DNA of 53,008 bases from JBFLYZ01 sp040756415 (lineage in GTDB: Bacteria > Bacteroidota > Bacteroidia > JADZBD01), in NCBI GenBank assembly GCA_040756415.1, contig JBFLYZ010000021.1:1-53008 (forward strand), written 5' to 3'. The notes under the pieces are model-generated. The model made no database searches and had not been told where the DNA came from. It was given only the letters and a program-made list of their open reading frames with translations. Below are positions 25,911 to 33,467 of the stretch, in pieces. Positions within the stretch are counted from its first letter, which is position 1. Each line of letters starts with the position of its first letter. The position numbers and the translations under genes are program-made.

Positions 25911-25918
25911 TAAAGTTA
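25911..25918 (-). promoter_or_regulatory. Candidate -7 element of rmuC
   Basis: The minus strand reads TAACTTTA, a 7/8 match to TAnnTTTG. It overlaps the end of the Omp85 gene and would start transcription near 25905, about 14 bases before the rmuC ATG. Confidence 0.3.
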
Positions 25919-27640
25919 GAAATAATTCACGATCCCGAAATGGACTTTACCCGATTTGAGGTAAATGGGGTTCCCGGCCTGGCGCCCGAGGGCATAGGTA
26001 ATGGAGAATATGCCCGCCCTGGTGCTGAAGGAGATGCCCGCCCCGAAGCCGAAAGGCGTATCGTGAATAAGCGAGCTGCTGGCCCTGCTGCTGTTCTCGT
26101 AATAGGCCCCGTCAGCAAAGAGAAAAAGATGGGAGTTCTCTTCGAGCAGGTAGCGGTATTCGAGCGTGAGTATGCCGTAAGCGGAGGCAAAGATGCTTTC
26201 CTCATCGAAACCGCGCAGGGTCTTCAAACCCCCTATGCGGAATAGCTCGTTGGTGAAAATGTTCTTGCTGACCAGGAAGGCGCCCTGCAGTCCGGCTTTG
26301 AGCGTGCTGCGTTTCATCAGCGGCAGGTAAAACGCGCCTTCGCCTTCGGCCAAGTACTGGTTGCTGACCAGGTCTATGCCGGTATACAGGTCTTCATCCA
26401 GGCCGGGGTTCTTCTTTATGGTCTTTTTTCCCGTGCTTCCTGAAAGGGAGAATGAATAGCCCTGGCGGGGATTGAGGCGGTAGTCCAGCTTTTCGCTTTT
26501 GAAGGCAATGCCGTAATGCAAGGTGCTCACATCCGCATAGGGTGGCAGAACGGTGGCGTACTGAAGGGAAGAGGAAGAGAGCAGGCTGAGCTCTTTGCGG
26601 GCGATAAAGACCTTGAAATAATTGCCGCCTGTAAGCAGGTATTGTACTCCCAGGTTAGGGCTCACCTCCAGCCAGGTGCTGTCCTTCTTATATATTTTCA
26701 ATCCACCGTCAATACCGAAGGGGGTGCGAAAGACGAAGGGAATGTTGACCCGCGAGCGGAGGTCCTGGGTCTGGGCCTGCAGGCTGCGCCAGTTAATGTC
26801 CACCAGCTCGCCATAGGAAAAGGCGTTCAGCAGCTTAAGCCGTATATCGCCTGTGAAATGGATCTTGCCGGCCTGGTCCGGAAGTATGCCGATGAAACCA
26901 TCGAACTGGCTGGCCTTTTTCTTTTCGAGATAAAGATACAGGCTGGTGTGGTTTTGCGTGAAATAGACCTCGGGCGGCCGGCTTTCGTTCAGGAAGGGAA
27001 GCTCTTTGACGCGCGCGGGTATTTTGCGGATAAGCGATTCGTTGTAAGGGTCGCCCGGCTTCAGGCCGAAATAGGTATACAGGTACACACGCGAAACGGC
27101 CGGCTTGCCCCTGATGATGATGCTGTCGATCCTCACCAGTTGATTTTTCCTGACGTTCAGTGCAGCGGAGATCTCATTTCCTTTCACCTGTATGCTGTCG
27201 AGCCGCACCGAGGCAAAGGGATAGCCGTTATTCTCGTAGTGGGATAATATCTTCTCGAACAATTTGCGGAGGTCTTTGTAATAAAGCGTCTTGCCGTTGT
27301 ATATCTTTTCGCGGAAGCCCACCGCGCTGAGCAGTCCTTCGTCAGCGTTCCCTTTGCGGAGCGAGGCCCATTCATAGGGCTGGCCAGCGCTGATATAAAC
27401 CAGTTGTTTGAGCGAGTCGCCCGCGCTGCTGTCGATCCGCGCTGCCAGGTAGGCGTTGTCCCAGAGCGTGAACAGGAACTGTTGTACCTCCTTATCCCTT
27501 TCGGCAACTGAGGCGAACCGGGTGGTGTGCTTTATCTTTCCGCCCAGGGCGGGGTCATCGCTGATCCTGATCTCGAGCGAATAGCTTTGCGCGCCCAGGC
27601 GAAGGGCGAAAAGAAAAAGGATGTTGACCCAGGCTTTCAC
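25916..27640 (-). CDS. Omp85-family outer membrane protein (BamA/TamA/ShlB-like)
   Basis: The 574-residue product has a signal peptide (KAWVNILFLFALRLGAQS). Two to three POTRA-like regions cover residues 40-250 (ILSHYENNGYPFASVRLDS, VRIDSIIIRG), and the C-terminal half is a beta-barrel. The barrel contains the diagnostic GGLKTLRGFDEESI block, the VRGF/Y motif of the lid loop, and ends with GKVHFGIVNYF, an aromatic beta-signal. Such proteins insert or secrete beta-barrel or surface proteins through the outer membrane. At 574 residues it is shorter than BamA and lacks a lipobox, unlike the TamL-like protein at 36884. The start codon is GTG at 27640, with a -7 box 5 bases before it. Confidence 0.85.
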   Translation of the reverse strand: MKAWVNILFLFALRLGAQSYSLEIRISDDPALGGKIKHTTRFASVAERDKEVQQFLFTLWDNAYLAARIDSSAGDSLKQLVYISAGQPYEWASLRKGNADEGLLSAVGFREKIYNGKTLYYKDLRKLFEKILSHYENNGYPFASVRLDSIQVKGNEISAALNVRKNQLVRIDSIIIRGKPAVSRVYLYTYFGLKPGDPYNESLIRKIPARVKELPFLNESRPPEVYFTQNHTSLYLYLEKKKASQFDGFIGILPDQAGKIHFTGDIRLKLLNAFSYGELVDINWRSLQAQTQDLRSRVNIPFVFRTPFGIDGGLKIYKKDSTWLEVSPNLGVQYLLTGGNYFKVFIARKELSLLSSSSLQYATVLPPYADVSTLHYGIAFKSEKLDYRLNPRQGYSFSLSGSTGKKTIKKNPGLDEDLYTGIDLVSNQYLAEGEGAFYLPLMKRSTLKAGLQGAFLVSKNIFTNELFRIGGLKTLRGFDEESIFASAYGILTLEYRYLLEENSHLFLFADGAYYENSSRASSSLIHDTPFGFGAGISFSTRAGIFSITYALGRQAGNPIYLKSGKVHFGIVNYF

Positions 27641-27645
27641 GACCT

Positions 27646-27653
27646 TAAAGGTA
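27646..27653 (-). promoter_or_regulatory. Candidate -7 element of the Omp85 gene
   Basis: The minus strand reads TACCTTTA, a 7/8 match to TAnnTTTG. The GTG start at 27640 begins 5 bases beyond, which suggests a leaderless transcript and supports the GTG start. Confidence 0.4.
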
Positions 27654-27709
27654 CAGGATTAAAGAAGGATAATAAAACGCGGGAAGTTGAGATTTAGTAT
27701 AGGCCGCGA

Positions 27710-28177
27710 TCACCCGGGGATAAGCATTTTCGAGATACGCTTGATCGGCCCGTGGCAGAAGTTTTCGTGACAGGTAATGCAGGAGTTGACCAGGAGGTTG
27801 AACTGTTTTGCCTGGTCAGCGGCAGGGGAGTCGTAGAGAGCCTTGAGCTTGCCCAGGAAGTCGTTGGAGAAGCCGGCCAGTACTGCTTTATTGATGGTAC
27901 TGTCGGTGGTATTGGCAGTGAGCATGCCTTTAAAATGCGCGGGGTAGGGTAGAAGCGAACCCTTGCCTAGCAGCAGCTCTTTTGTTTTTTCCGTGAACAC
28001 CGTCATTTCGCGCATGATCAGGGCCATTTCGCTGTCGCCATTCGGGTTCAGGCTGGATGGGTTTACGCAGGAAGTATCTGTTTCGCTGAGCTCCGCCTTC
28101 GGCTCGGAGGTGTTTTCAGCGCATGCAGCCAGCAGGGCGGCCAGTAAAATAAACGGGAAAAGCCTATTCATTTTCAA
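27710..28177 (-). CDS. Lipoprotein with a single CXXCH haem-binding motif (cytochrome-like)
   Basis: The 155-residue product begins with a lipoprotein signal (FPFILLAALLAACAEN, lipobox LAAC). The C-terminal part has NSCITCHENFCHGP: CITCH is a CXXCH site for covalent haem c, with a second Cys-His five residues later. The region before it is helical (MALIMREMTVFTEKTKELL), which fits a small four-helix cytochrome of the c'/class II type, where the haem site also lies near the C-terminus. This points to a membrane-anchored periplasmic electron carrier. Its first 14 bases overlap the end of the DUF4920 gene, so they are expressed together. Confidence 0.72.
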   Translation of the reverse strand: MKMNRLFPFILLAALLAACAENTSEPKAELSETDTSCVNPSSLNPNGDSEMALIMREMTVFTEKTKELLLGKGSLLPYPAHFKGMLTANTTDSTINKAVLAGFSNDFLGKLKALYDSPAADQAKQFNLLVNSCITCHENFCHGPIKRISKMLIPG

Positions 28178-28673
28178 TGATCACCCCGCGCGCCTCGAAC
28201 GAAATTTCCACTTCGGGAGCGGTTATCTTCTCGATCTCCTCCTTGCTTTGCCCCGCATCTTCAGCGTAATGCCTGAGCTCTTCCACGCTGATGGTGTCGT
28301 TATATACATAGCCTTCTACGATCGTTACCTTTCCGCTTGCGTCTTTCGGTACGAAGAAAGCGTAATCCTTAAAGGTTACGCGCATGGTCTTGCCGTCCCC
28401 GATCTCCATTTCCATCCAGCAGCCTTTCTTCTGGCATACGCTGTTAATGATGCCGCTTACCTTGAGGGCAAGGGAGTCTTTGCCCTTGAGCTGCTCAGCC
28501 ACCTGCGCGGCAGCAATGGCGCCATCGGGCGATATGCTGTCACCGAAATGGCTGTACGCGTGTTGATGATCGTGATGCCCGGAGGCGGGATGTTCGGTTT
28601 TGCAGGGCCTGGTGCAGAGTTCTCCCAAAAGGGCCAGCAGGAAAAGCGCAGCGAGTAAAAGTACATTCTTCAT
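28164..28673 (-). CDS. DUF4920 domain protein, His-rich, periplasmic
   Basis: The 169-residue protein has an N-terminal hydrophobic signal (KNVLLLAALFLLALLGELC). A His cluster follows (HPASGHHDHQHAYSHFG), then the DUF4920 core with VCQKKGCWMEMEIGDG. The two Cys around QKKG and the His-rich stretch suggest metal binding. The family is known in Bacteroidota but has no proven function. It overlaps the haem-type lipoprotein gene by 14 bases. Together they suggest a small periplasmic redox or metal-handling pair; that is inference. No lipobox is convincing around the early Cys. Confidence 0.78.
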   Translation of the reverse strand: MKNVLLLAALFLLALLGELCTRPCKTEHPASGHHDHQHAYSHFGDSISPDGAIAAAQVAEQLKGKDSLALKVSGIINSVCQKKGCWMEMEIGDGKTMRVTFKDYAFFVPKDASGKVTIVEGYVYNDTISVEELRHYAEDAGQSKEEIEKITAPEVEISFEARGVIIENE

Positions 28674-28705
28674 AATAAACAGAGCTTATAGTTCGGGCTG
28701 TAGCA

Positions 28706-28731
28706 GCGAAAGCCCCCGGAGGAGCTTTCGT
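28706..28731 (-). terminator. Hairpin downstream of pnp (weak terminator)
   Basis: CGAAAGC (28707-28713) pairs with GCTTTCG (28724-28730), with further inner C-G pairs. It sits 17 bases after the pnp stop and before the DUF4920 gene. There is no T tract on the minus strand, so it may be an RNA-processing or stabilising hairpin rather than a true terminator. Confidence 0.4.
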
Positions 28732-28747
28732 GCAGCAATAATTAACA

Positions 28748-30877
28748 TTAATTCTCCTGCTTTTCAGGTTTAGGGAAAAGGGCCTTGCGCGAAAGCTTGA
28801 ACTTGCCGGTCTTGGGATCAATCCCGATCAGCTTTACCTTCACCTGGTCACCTTCCTTGAGCACCCCCTGGAGGGATTCCAGGCGCTTGTGGTCTACCTC
28901 GCTGATGTGGAGCAGGCCGTCCTTGCCGGGCATGAACTCAACGAATGCGCCATACGGCATGATGGTCTTCACCTTGCCGATGTACTCTTCACCCACTTCA
29001 GGCATGGCCACGATCGAGCGGATGCGTGCCAATGCAGCCTCGATGCTCTCCTTGTTCTCGCCCGAGATGTCCACCACACCCTGCTCGTTGATCTCTTCGA
29101 TCACGATCACGGTATTGGTTTCTTTCTGCATTTCCTGGATCACTTTTCCGCCAGGGCCGATAACAGCACCGATGAATTCTTTGGGTATCGTGATCTGTAC
29201 GATGCGGGGAGCGTGCGATTTGTAATCTTCCCTGGGCTCGGAGAGGGTCTTGACCATCTCACCGAGTATGTGCAGGCGGCCCTGCTTGGCCTGTTCCAGG
29301 GCCTGGGCCATTACCTCATAAGGCAGGCCATCCACTTTCAGGTCCATCTGGCAGGCCGTGATGCCATCTTTCGTTCCGCAAACCTTGAAGTCCATATCAC
29401 CCAGATGATCCTCATCACCCAGGATATCGGAAAGGATGGCGTATTTTCCCTTGTTGTCAGTGATCAATCCCATAGCGATGCCGCTTACGGGCTTGGTAAT
29501 TTTCACACCTGCATCCATCAGGGCCAGGCATCCCGCGCAAACGGTTGCCATAGATGATGAACCGTTGGATTCGAGGATGTCGGATACCACACGTACAGTA
29601 TACGGTATTTCCTTCGGGAACACTTTTTTCAGCGCGCGGAGGGCCAGGTTACCATGACCTACTTCCCGTCTTCCCGGACCGCGGTTGGGTTTTACCTCCC
29701 CGGTTGAAAAGGCCGGGAAGTTGTAATGCAGCAGGAAATTGTTCTCTGTCTGTATGATCGCGCCATCAATGGTCTGCATATCGAGTTTGGTGCCCAGCGT
29801 AACGGTGGTCAGCGACTGGGTCTCTCCACGGGTGAAGATGGCCGATCCGTGAGCCATGGGCAGGTAGCCCACTTCGCTCCAGATCGAGCGTATATCCGTG
29901 CCTTTCCTTCCGTCAAGGCGCACTTTTTCATCAAGCGCAACCCTGCGTACGGCATCGTACTCCACGTGATGGTAATATTTCTTAATCAGCGCTTCCTTCT
30001 CGTTCCGCTCTTCTTCGCTGAAGGTGGCCAGGTATTCTTCCAAAACGGCTTTGAAGGCCAGGCTGCGCTCCTGCTTGTTCTTGTTCCCTGACTTCGCAAT
30101 GGCGTACACTTTGTCGTAAGTGGCCTGCTTTACCTTTTCGGCCAGCTCGGCATCATTTTCTTCGTGCTTATATGCGCGCTTGGGCTTGCGTCCTGCCTTA
30201 TCGGCAAATTCGTTGATGGCGCGGACCTGGATGCGGATATGCTCATGGGCGAACTTGATGGCCTCGAGCATCTCGGCTTCTGATATCTCGCTCATTTCGC
30301 CTTCCACCATCACGATGTCCTTCTCTGTTCCGGCCACGATCATATCGATAGTGGAGGTGGGAAGTTCTTCAAAAGTGGGGTTCACGCACAGCTTACCATT
30401 GATCTTTCCCACACGTACTTCGGAGATAGGTCCGTTGAAAGGTATGTCGGAAACGGCTATAGCTGCTGACGCGGCCAGTCCGGCCAGCGCATCGGGTGGT
30501 GTCTTTCTGTCGGAAGAGATAAGGGAAATGAGTACCTGAATATCGGCATGATAATCTTCCGGAAAGAGCGGGCGCAGGGCGCGGTCAACAATGCGCGAAA
30601 TGAGCACTTCATAATCCGAAAGTTTGGCCTCGCGTTTGAAAAAACCACCGGGGAAGCGTCCTGTGGCGGCAAATTTTTCCTGGTAGTCTACTGAAAGCGG
30701 TAGAAAATCCACGCCTTCTTTTGCTTCTTTGTTTGAAACGACAGTGGCCAGCAGCATGGTATCGCCCATCTTGAGCACTACCGAGCCATCGGCCTGTTTT
30801 GCGAGTTTCCCTGTTTCGAGGGTGATCGTTCGTCCATCACCGATGTCGAACGTGTGTTGAATTCCAATTTGTGACAT
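28748..30877 (-). CDS. pnp: Polyribonucleotide nucleotidyltransferase (PNPase)
   Basis: This 3'-5' phosphorolytic exoribonuclease of the degradosome has 709 residues, the usual length. It has two RNase PH domains separated by a helical domain; the active one contains NNFLLHYNFPAFSTGEV and RRVRRE-like GPGRREVGHGNLALRAL. A KH domain follows (ITIPKEFIGAVIGPGGKVI), then an S1 domain (YIGKVKTIMPYGAFVEF with LLHISEV). It lies downstream of rpsO on the same strand, the order known from many bacteria. The leader just before the start holds a perfect 7-bp hairpin (30895-30913) that could serve for autocontrol, as in E. coli, where a leader hairpin is cut and PNPase represses itself. Confidence 0.97.
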   Translation of the reverse strand: MSQIGIQHTFDIGDGRTITLETGKLAKQADGSVVLKMGDTMLLATVVSNKEAKEGVDFLPLSVDYQEKFAATGRFPGGFFKREAKLSDYEVLISRIVDRALRPLFPEDYHADIQVLISLISSDRKTPPDALAGLAASAAIAVSDIPFNGPISEVRVGKINGKLCVNPTFEELPTSTIDMIVAGTEKDIVMVEGEMSEISEAEMLEAIKFAHEHIRIQVRAINEFADKAGRKPKRAYKHEENDAELAEKVKQATYDKVYAIAKSGNKNKQERSLAFKAVLEEYLATFSEEERNEKEALIKKYYHHVEYDAVRRVALDEKVRLDGRKGTDIRSIWSEVGYLPMAHGSAIFTRGETQSLTTVTLGTKLDMQTIDGAIIQTENNFLLHYNFPAFSTGEVKPNRGPGRREVGHGNLALRALKKVFPKEIPYTVRVVSDILESNGSSSMATVCAGCLALMDAGVKITKPVSGIAMGLITDNKGKYAILSDILGDEDHLGDMDFKVCGTKDGITACQMDLKVDGLPYEVMAQALEQAKQGRLHILGEMVKTLSEPREDYKSHAPRIVQITIPKEFIGAVIGPGGKVIQEMQKETNTVIVIEEINEQGVVDISGENKESIEAALARIRSIVAMPEVGEEYIGKVKTIMPYGAFVEFMPGKDGLLHISEVDHKRLESLQGVLKEGDQVKVKLIGIDPKTGKFKLSRKALFPKPEKQEN

Positions 30878-30894
30878 AATTGATCTGAAATTAA

Positions 30895-30913
30895 GTTCCG
30901 GCCTTTCCGGAAC
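30895..30913 (-). promoter_or_regulatory. Perfect hairpin in the pnp leader
   Basis: GTTCCGG (30895-30901) and CCGGAAC (30907-30913) pair around a 5-base loop. The hairpin ends 18 bases upstream of the pnp ATG. It is not followed by a T tract, so a role in leader processing or translation control is more likely than termination. Confidence 0.4.
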
Positions 30914-30967
30914 GGGTTTATATTGATTTTGGTTTTTAGCTGAAGAAGACGGAGATTTTTAAATACA

Positions 30968-30993
30968 GAAAAAGCACCTGTTCGACCGGTGCC
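30968..30993 (-). terminator. Rho-independent terminator between rpsO and pnp
   Basis: On the minus strand GCACC (30992-30988) pairs with GGTGC (30978-30974), and an inner GT/AC pair closes a three-base loop. Five T residues follow directly (30973-30969). It lies 31 bases after the rpsO stop. It may be partial, letting some transcripts continue into pnp. Confidence 0.7.
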
Positions 30994-31023
30994 CTTACTG
31001 TTCAATCATTCCAATCTCATTGT

Positions 31024-31290
31024 TTATTTCCTGATATCGAGTTCCTTCAGGATCGCCCTGTAGCGACTGATGTCATTCTTCCTGAGGTAGTCGAGCAGGC
31101 TTTTTCTTTTTCCAACCAGGTTGATAAGCGAACGCTGGGTGTTCACGTCCTTTTTTGATTTTTCCAGGTGGCCGGTAAGTTGGTTGATGCGGGTTGTAAA
31201 CATCGCGATCTGGGCCTCGGCCGAACCGGTGTTGGATTCAGCTTTCCCATGCTTCTTGAAGATCTCTTTCTTTTGTTCTTTCGTTAACAT
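31024..31290 (-). CDS. rpsO: 30S ribosomal protein S15
   Basis: S15 binds 16S rRNA early in assembly of the small-subunit platform. The product has 88 residues, the family length, from the ATG at 31290. It begins MLTKEQKKEIFKKHGKAESN and contains TGSAEAQIAMFTTRINQLT, the near-invariant block, and SLINLVGKRKSLLDYLRKND. A frame reaching 31323 would add 11 residues that are not part of S15. The strongest promoter of the window lies just upstream (31321-31350). The TTCCTG-type repression site of other S15 mRNAs was not looked for in detail. Confidence 0.97.
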   Translation of the reverse strand: MLTKEQKKEIFKKHGKAESNTGSAEAQIAMFTTRINQLTGHLEKSKKDVNTQRSLINLVGKRKSLLDYLRKNDISRYRAILKELDIRK

Positions 31291-31320
31291 CTTATGTATA
31301 ATCTTATTTTTTGCGGACAG

Positions 31321-31350
31321 CAAAGATAGTTAAATATTCAACATGCCAAA
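31321..31350 (-). promoter_or_regulatory. Strong Bacteroidota promoter of rpsO
   Basis: The minus strand has TTTG (31350-31347), 18 bases, then TATCTTTG (31328-31321): a perfect -33 and a perfect -7 box at near-ideal spacing. Transcription should begin near 31314, leaving a leader of about 24 bases. Confidence 0.7.
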
Positions 31351-31358
31351 GTAATTTT

Positions 31359-32204
31359 TTAATGATTGAACAGCCTCAGGATCAGGGCGATATTGGCTTT
31401 CAGCTCCTTCCGGTTGATGATCTTGTCCAGGAAGCCGTGTTCCAGCACGAACTCGGCCGTTTGAAAGCCTTTGGGCAGGTCCTTTTTAATGGTTTCTTTC
31501 ACCACGCGCGGGCCGGCAAAACCGATCAGTGCGCCCGGTTCGGCAATGTTCAGGTCGCCCAGCATGGCGTAGGAGGCCGTTACCCCTCCGGTGGTGGGGT
31601 CGGTGAGCAGGGAAATATAGGGCAAAGGCACATCGGCCAGCAGGGTGAGTTTGGCAGAGGTCTTGGCCATCTGCATGAGCGAGAACGCGGCCTCCATCAT
31701 ACGGGCTCCGCCCGATTTGGATACGATCATGAACGGTATGCGGTGCTCAATGCAATAGTCTATACCCCGGGCTATCTTTTCGCCCACCACCGAACCCATC
31801 GACCCGCCTATGAAGAAGAAATCCATGCAGGCCACTACCAGGTCCTGGCCATCTACCTTGCCGTGCGCCACCCGTATGGCATCCTTCATTCCCGTTTTTC
31901 GCTGCGTATCGGCCAGCCGGTCGGTGTACTTTTTTGTGTCGGTAAATTCAAGCGGGTCGCCAGCGCTCATATCGGCATCCAGCTCGGTGAACTCGTTATT
32001 ATCGAACAGCACCTGGAAGTATTCCGCGGAGCTGATGCGTTCGTGGTAGTTGCAGTTCGGGCACACCCATTGATTGGCCGCGTGCTCGAGCGATGGGGTG
32101 ATCTTCTTGCATTCCGGGCACTTATACCACAATCCCTCCGGAGTTTCTTTTTTCTCCTTGGTAGACGTGGTAATACCTTCTTTTATTCGTTTGAACCAGC
32201 TCAT
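31359..32204 (-). CDS. accD: Acetyl-CoA carboxylase carboxyltransferase subunit beta
   Basis: AccD and AccA form the carboxyltransferase that moves CO2 from biotin to acetyl-CoA, giving malonyl-CoA for fatty acid synthesis. The 281-residue protein has the N-terminal zinc ribbon with Cys29, Cys32, Cys48 and Cys51 (KCPECKK and VCPNCNYH). The crotonase-like core follows with ARGIDYCIEHRIPFMIVSKS, SGGARMMEAAFSLMQM and FAGPRVVKETIKKDLP. The length is normal. The gene stands 48 bases after the aldolase gene on the same strand, with a hairpin in between (32235-32255). accA is not in the window. Confidence 0.96.
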   Translation of the reverse strand: MSWFKRIKEGITTSTKEKKETPEGLWYKCPECKKITPSLEHAANQWVCPNCNYHERISSAEYFQVLFDNNEFTELDADMSAGDPLEFTDTKKYTDRLADTQRKTGMKDAIRVAHGKVDGQDLVVACMDFFFIGGSMGSVVGEKIARGIDYCIEHRIPFMIVSKSGGARMMEAAFSLMQMAKTSAKLTLLADVPLPYISLLTDPTTGGVTASYAMLGDLNIAEPGALIGFAGPRVVKETIKKDLPKGFQTAEFVLEHGFLDKIINRKELKANIALILRLFNH

Positions 32205-32234
32205 CTGTACCGCGTAATGGAAGTTAAGTGAATT

Positions 32235-32255
32235 TGATCCGCAACTGGCGGATCA
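32235..32255 (-). terminator. Hairpin across the aldolase stop codon
   Basis: TGATCCGC (32235-32242) and GCGGATCA (32248-32255) pair around five bases, and the stop codon of the aldolase gene (32253-32255) is part of the stem. No T tract follows on the minus strand, so it is at best a weak terminator before accD. Confidence 0.35.
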
Positions 32256-33323
32256 GGCGATGGTAATGTCCTGATTAAGGTACACATCCTGTATCGCATT
32301 GAGTATTGCTATACCTTCTTTCATGGGTTTCTGGAAGGCTTTGCGCCCTGAAATAAGGCCGTGCCCGCCCGCCCGTTTATTGATAACCGCAGTAGTGACC
32401 GCTTCGGCCAGGTCGCTCGCTCCCTTGGATTCGCCACCTGAATTGATCAATCCCATGCGGCCCATGAAACAGTTGGCTACCTGGTAGCGGCAAAGGTCGA
32501 TCGGGTTTTCGGAAGTGAGCTCGCTGTACACCCTGGCGTGGGTCTTGCCAAAATTAAGAGCGGTATATCCCCCGTTATTGGTGGGCAGCTTTTGTTTGAT
32601 GATATCGGCTTGTATGGTTACGCCCAGGTGATTGGCCTGCGAGGTAAGGTCCGAGGAATTGTGATAGTCCACCCCGTCCTTCTTGAAAGCGGAGTTCCGC
32701 AGGTAACACCACAGCACGGTGGCCATGCCCAGCTCGTGGGCGCGCTCGAAGGCGATCGCCACTTCCGTGATCTGGCGCGATGATTCGGGCGAGCCGAAAT
32801 AAATGGTGGCTCCCACGGCTGCCGCGCCCATGTTGTATGCGCTCTCTACCGTTCCGAACATGATCTGGTCATACTTGTTGGGATAGGTGAGGAACTCGTT
32901 GTGGTTGATCTTGACAATGAAAGGGATCTTGTCGGCATATTTCTTGGATACAGCTCCCAAGACCCCGTAAGTAGAGGCTACCGCGTTACAGCCGCCCTCA
33001 ACGGCCAGCTTCACGATGTTCTCGGGATCGAAAAAGAGGGGATTGGGCGCAAAGGAGGCTCCCGCTGAATGCTCTATGCCCTGGTCTACCGGCAGGATAG
33101 AAACGTAACCGGTCTTGCCCAGGCGGCCGTGCTCATAAATGCGTTTCAGGTTATTGATCACCTTTTCGCTCCGGTTGCTGATGCGGAAAATACGCTCGAC
33201 AAAATCGGGGCCCGGCTGATGGATCATGTCTTTGGTGATGCCTTTGCAGGTATGGTTCAAAAGCAGGGACGCATTGCTGCCCAGCAGTTCTTCGATATTA
33301 CTTGCGGCTTTAACGCTTGCCAT
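32253..33323 (-). CDS. fbaB: Class I fructose-bisphosphate aldolase (FbaB/DhnA family)
   Basis: Cleaves fructose 1,6-bisphosphate to two triose phosphates (or the reverse), in glycolysis and gluconeogenesis. The 356-residue product belongs to the archaeal/FbaB type, with the barrel strands VSILPVDQGIEHSAG, NAVASTYGVLGAVS, IPFIVKINHNEF and GATIYFGSPESSRQ. The Lys in VTIQADIIKQKLP is the likely Schiff-base residue. I use the ATG at 33323, giving MASVKAASNIEELLG; the longer frame to 33389 runs into the transcribed leader and its promoter box. The leader contains overlapping hairpins (33357-33376). Confidence 0.92.
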   Translation of the reverse strand: MASVKAASNIEELLGSNASLLLNHTCKGITKDMIHQPGPDFVERIFRISNRSEKVINNLKRIYEHGRLGKTGYVSILPVDQGIEHSAGASFAPNPLFFDPENIVKLAVEGGCNAVASTYGVLGAVSKKYADKIPFIVKINHNEFLTYPNKYDQIMFGTVESAYNMGAAAVGATIYFGSPESSRQITEVAIAFERAHELGMATVLWCYLRNSAFKKDGVDYHNSSDLTSQANHLGVTIQADIIKQKLPTNNGGYTALNFGKTHARVYSELTSENPIDLCRYQVANCFMGRMGLINSGGESKGASDLAEAVTTAVINKRAGGHGLISGRKAFQKPMKEGIAILNAIQDVYLNQDITIA

Positions 33324-33356
33324 TTTTTTAACGGTTTTTTCAGAAAGCCCGCCCAA

Positions 33357-33376
33357 CCAAAGAGGTCCTTTGGACC
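33357..33376 (-). promoter_or_regulatory. Alternative hairpins in the aldolase leader
   Basis: Two mutually exclusive stems share the same bases: GGTCC (33364-33368) with GGACC (33372-33376), and CCAAAG (33357-33362) with CTTTGG (33368-33373). They lie between the predicted transcription start and the ATG, so a switch in the leader is possible. The evidence is pairing alone. Confidence 0.3.
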
Positions 33377-33386
33377 GGCAGGCCGG

Positions 33387-33394
33387 CAAAGCTA
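33387..33394 (-). promoter_or_regulatory. -7 element of the class I aldolase gene
   Basis: The minus strand reads TAGCTTTG, a perfect TAnnTTTG. Transcription from about 33380 would give a leader of roughly 57 bases before the ATG at 33323. Confidence 0.45.
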
Positions 33395-33422
33395 ATAAAT
33401 TTATCGGAAGGCTTTAAAAAGC

Positions 33423-33448
33423 AAAAGAGGGGCGCAGGCCCCTCTTTT
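33423..33448 (-). terminator. Terminator downstream of the giant beta-barrel/Ig-repeat gene
   Basis: AAAAGAGGGGC (33423-33433) and GCCCCTCTTTT (33438-33448) form a perfect 11-bp stem around GCAG, 19 bases after the stop at 33468. On the minus strand the stem ends in TTTT and is followed by GCTTTTT, a good rho-independent terminator. It would also work on the plus strand. Confidence 0.8.
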
Positions 33449-33467
33449 TATATTGGTGATTCTTAAC

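Noticed and set aside
31311..32231. 306-residue plus-strand open frame opposite accD
   Set aside because: accD on the minus strand has its zinc ribbon and core motifs. The opposite frame shows no domain and results from codon bias.
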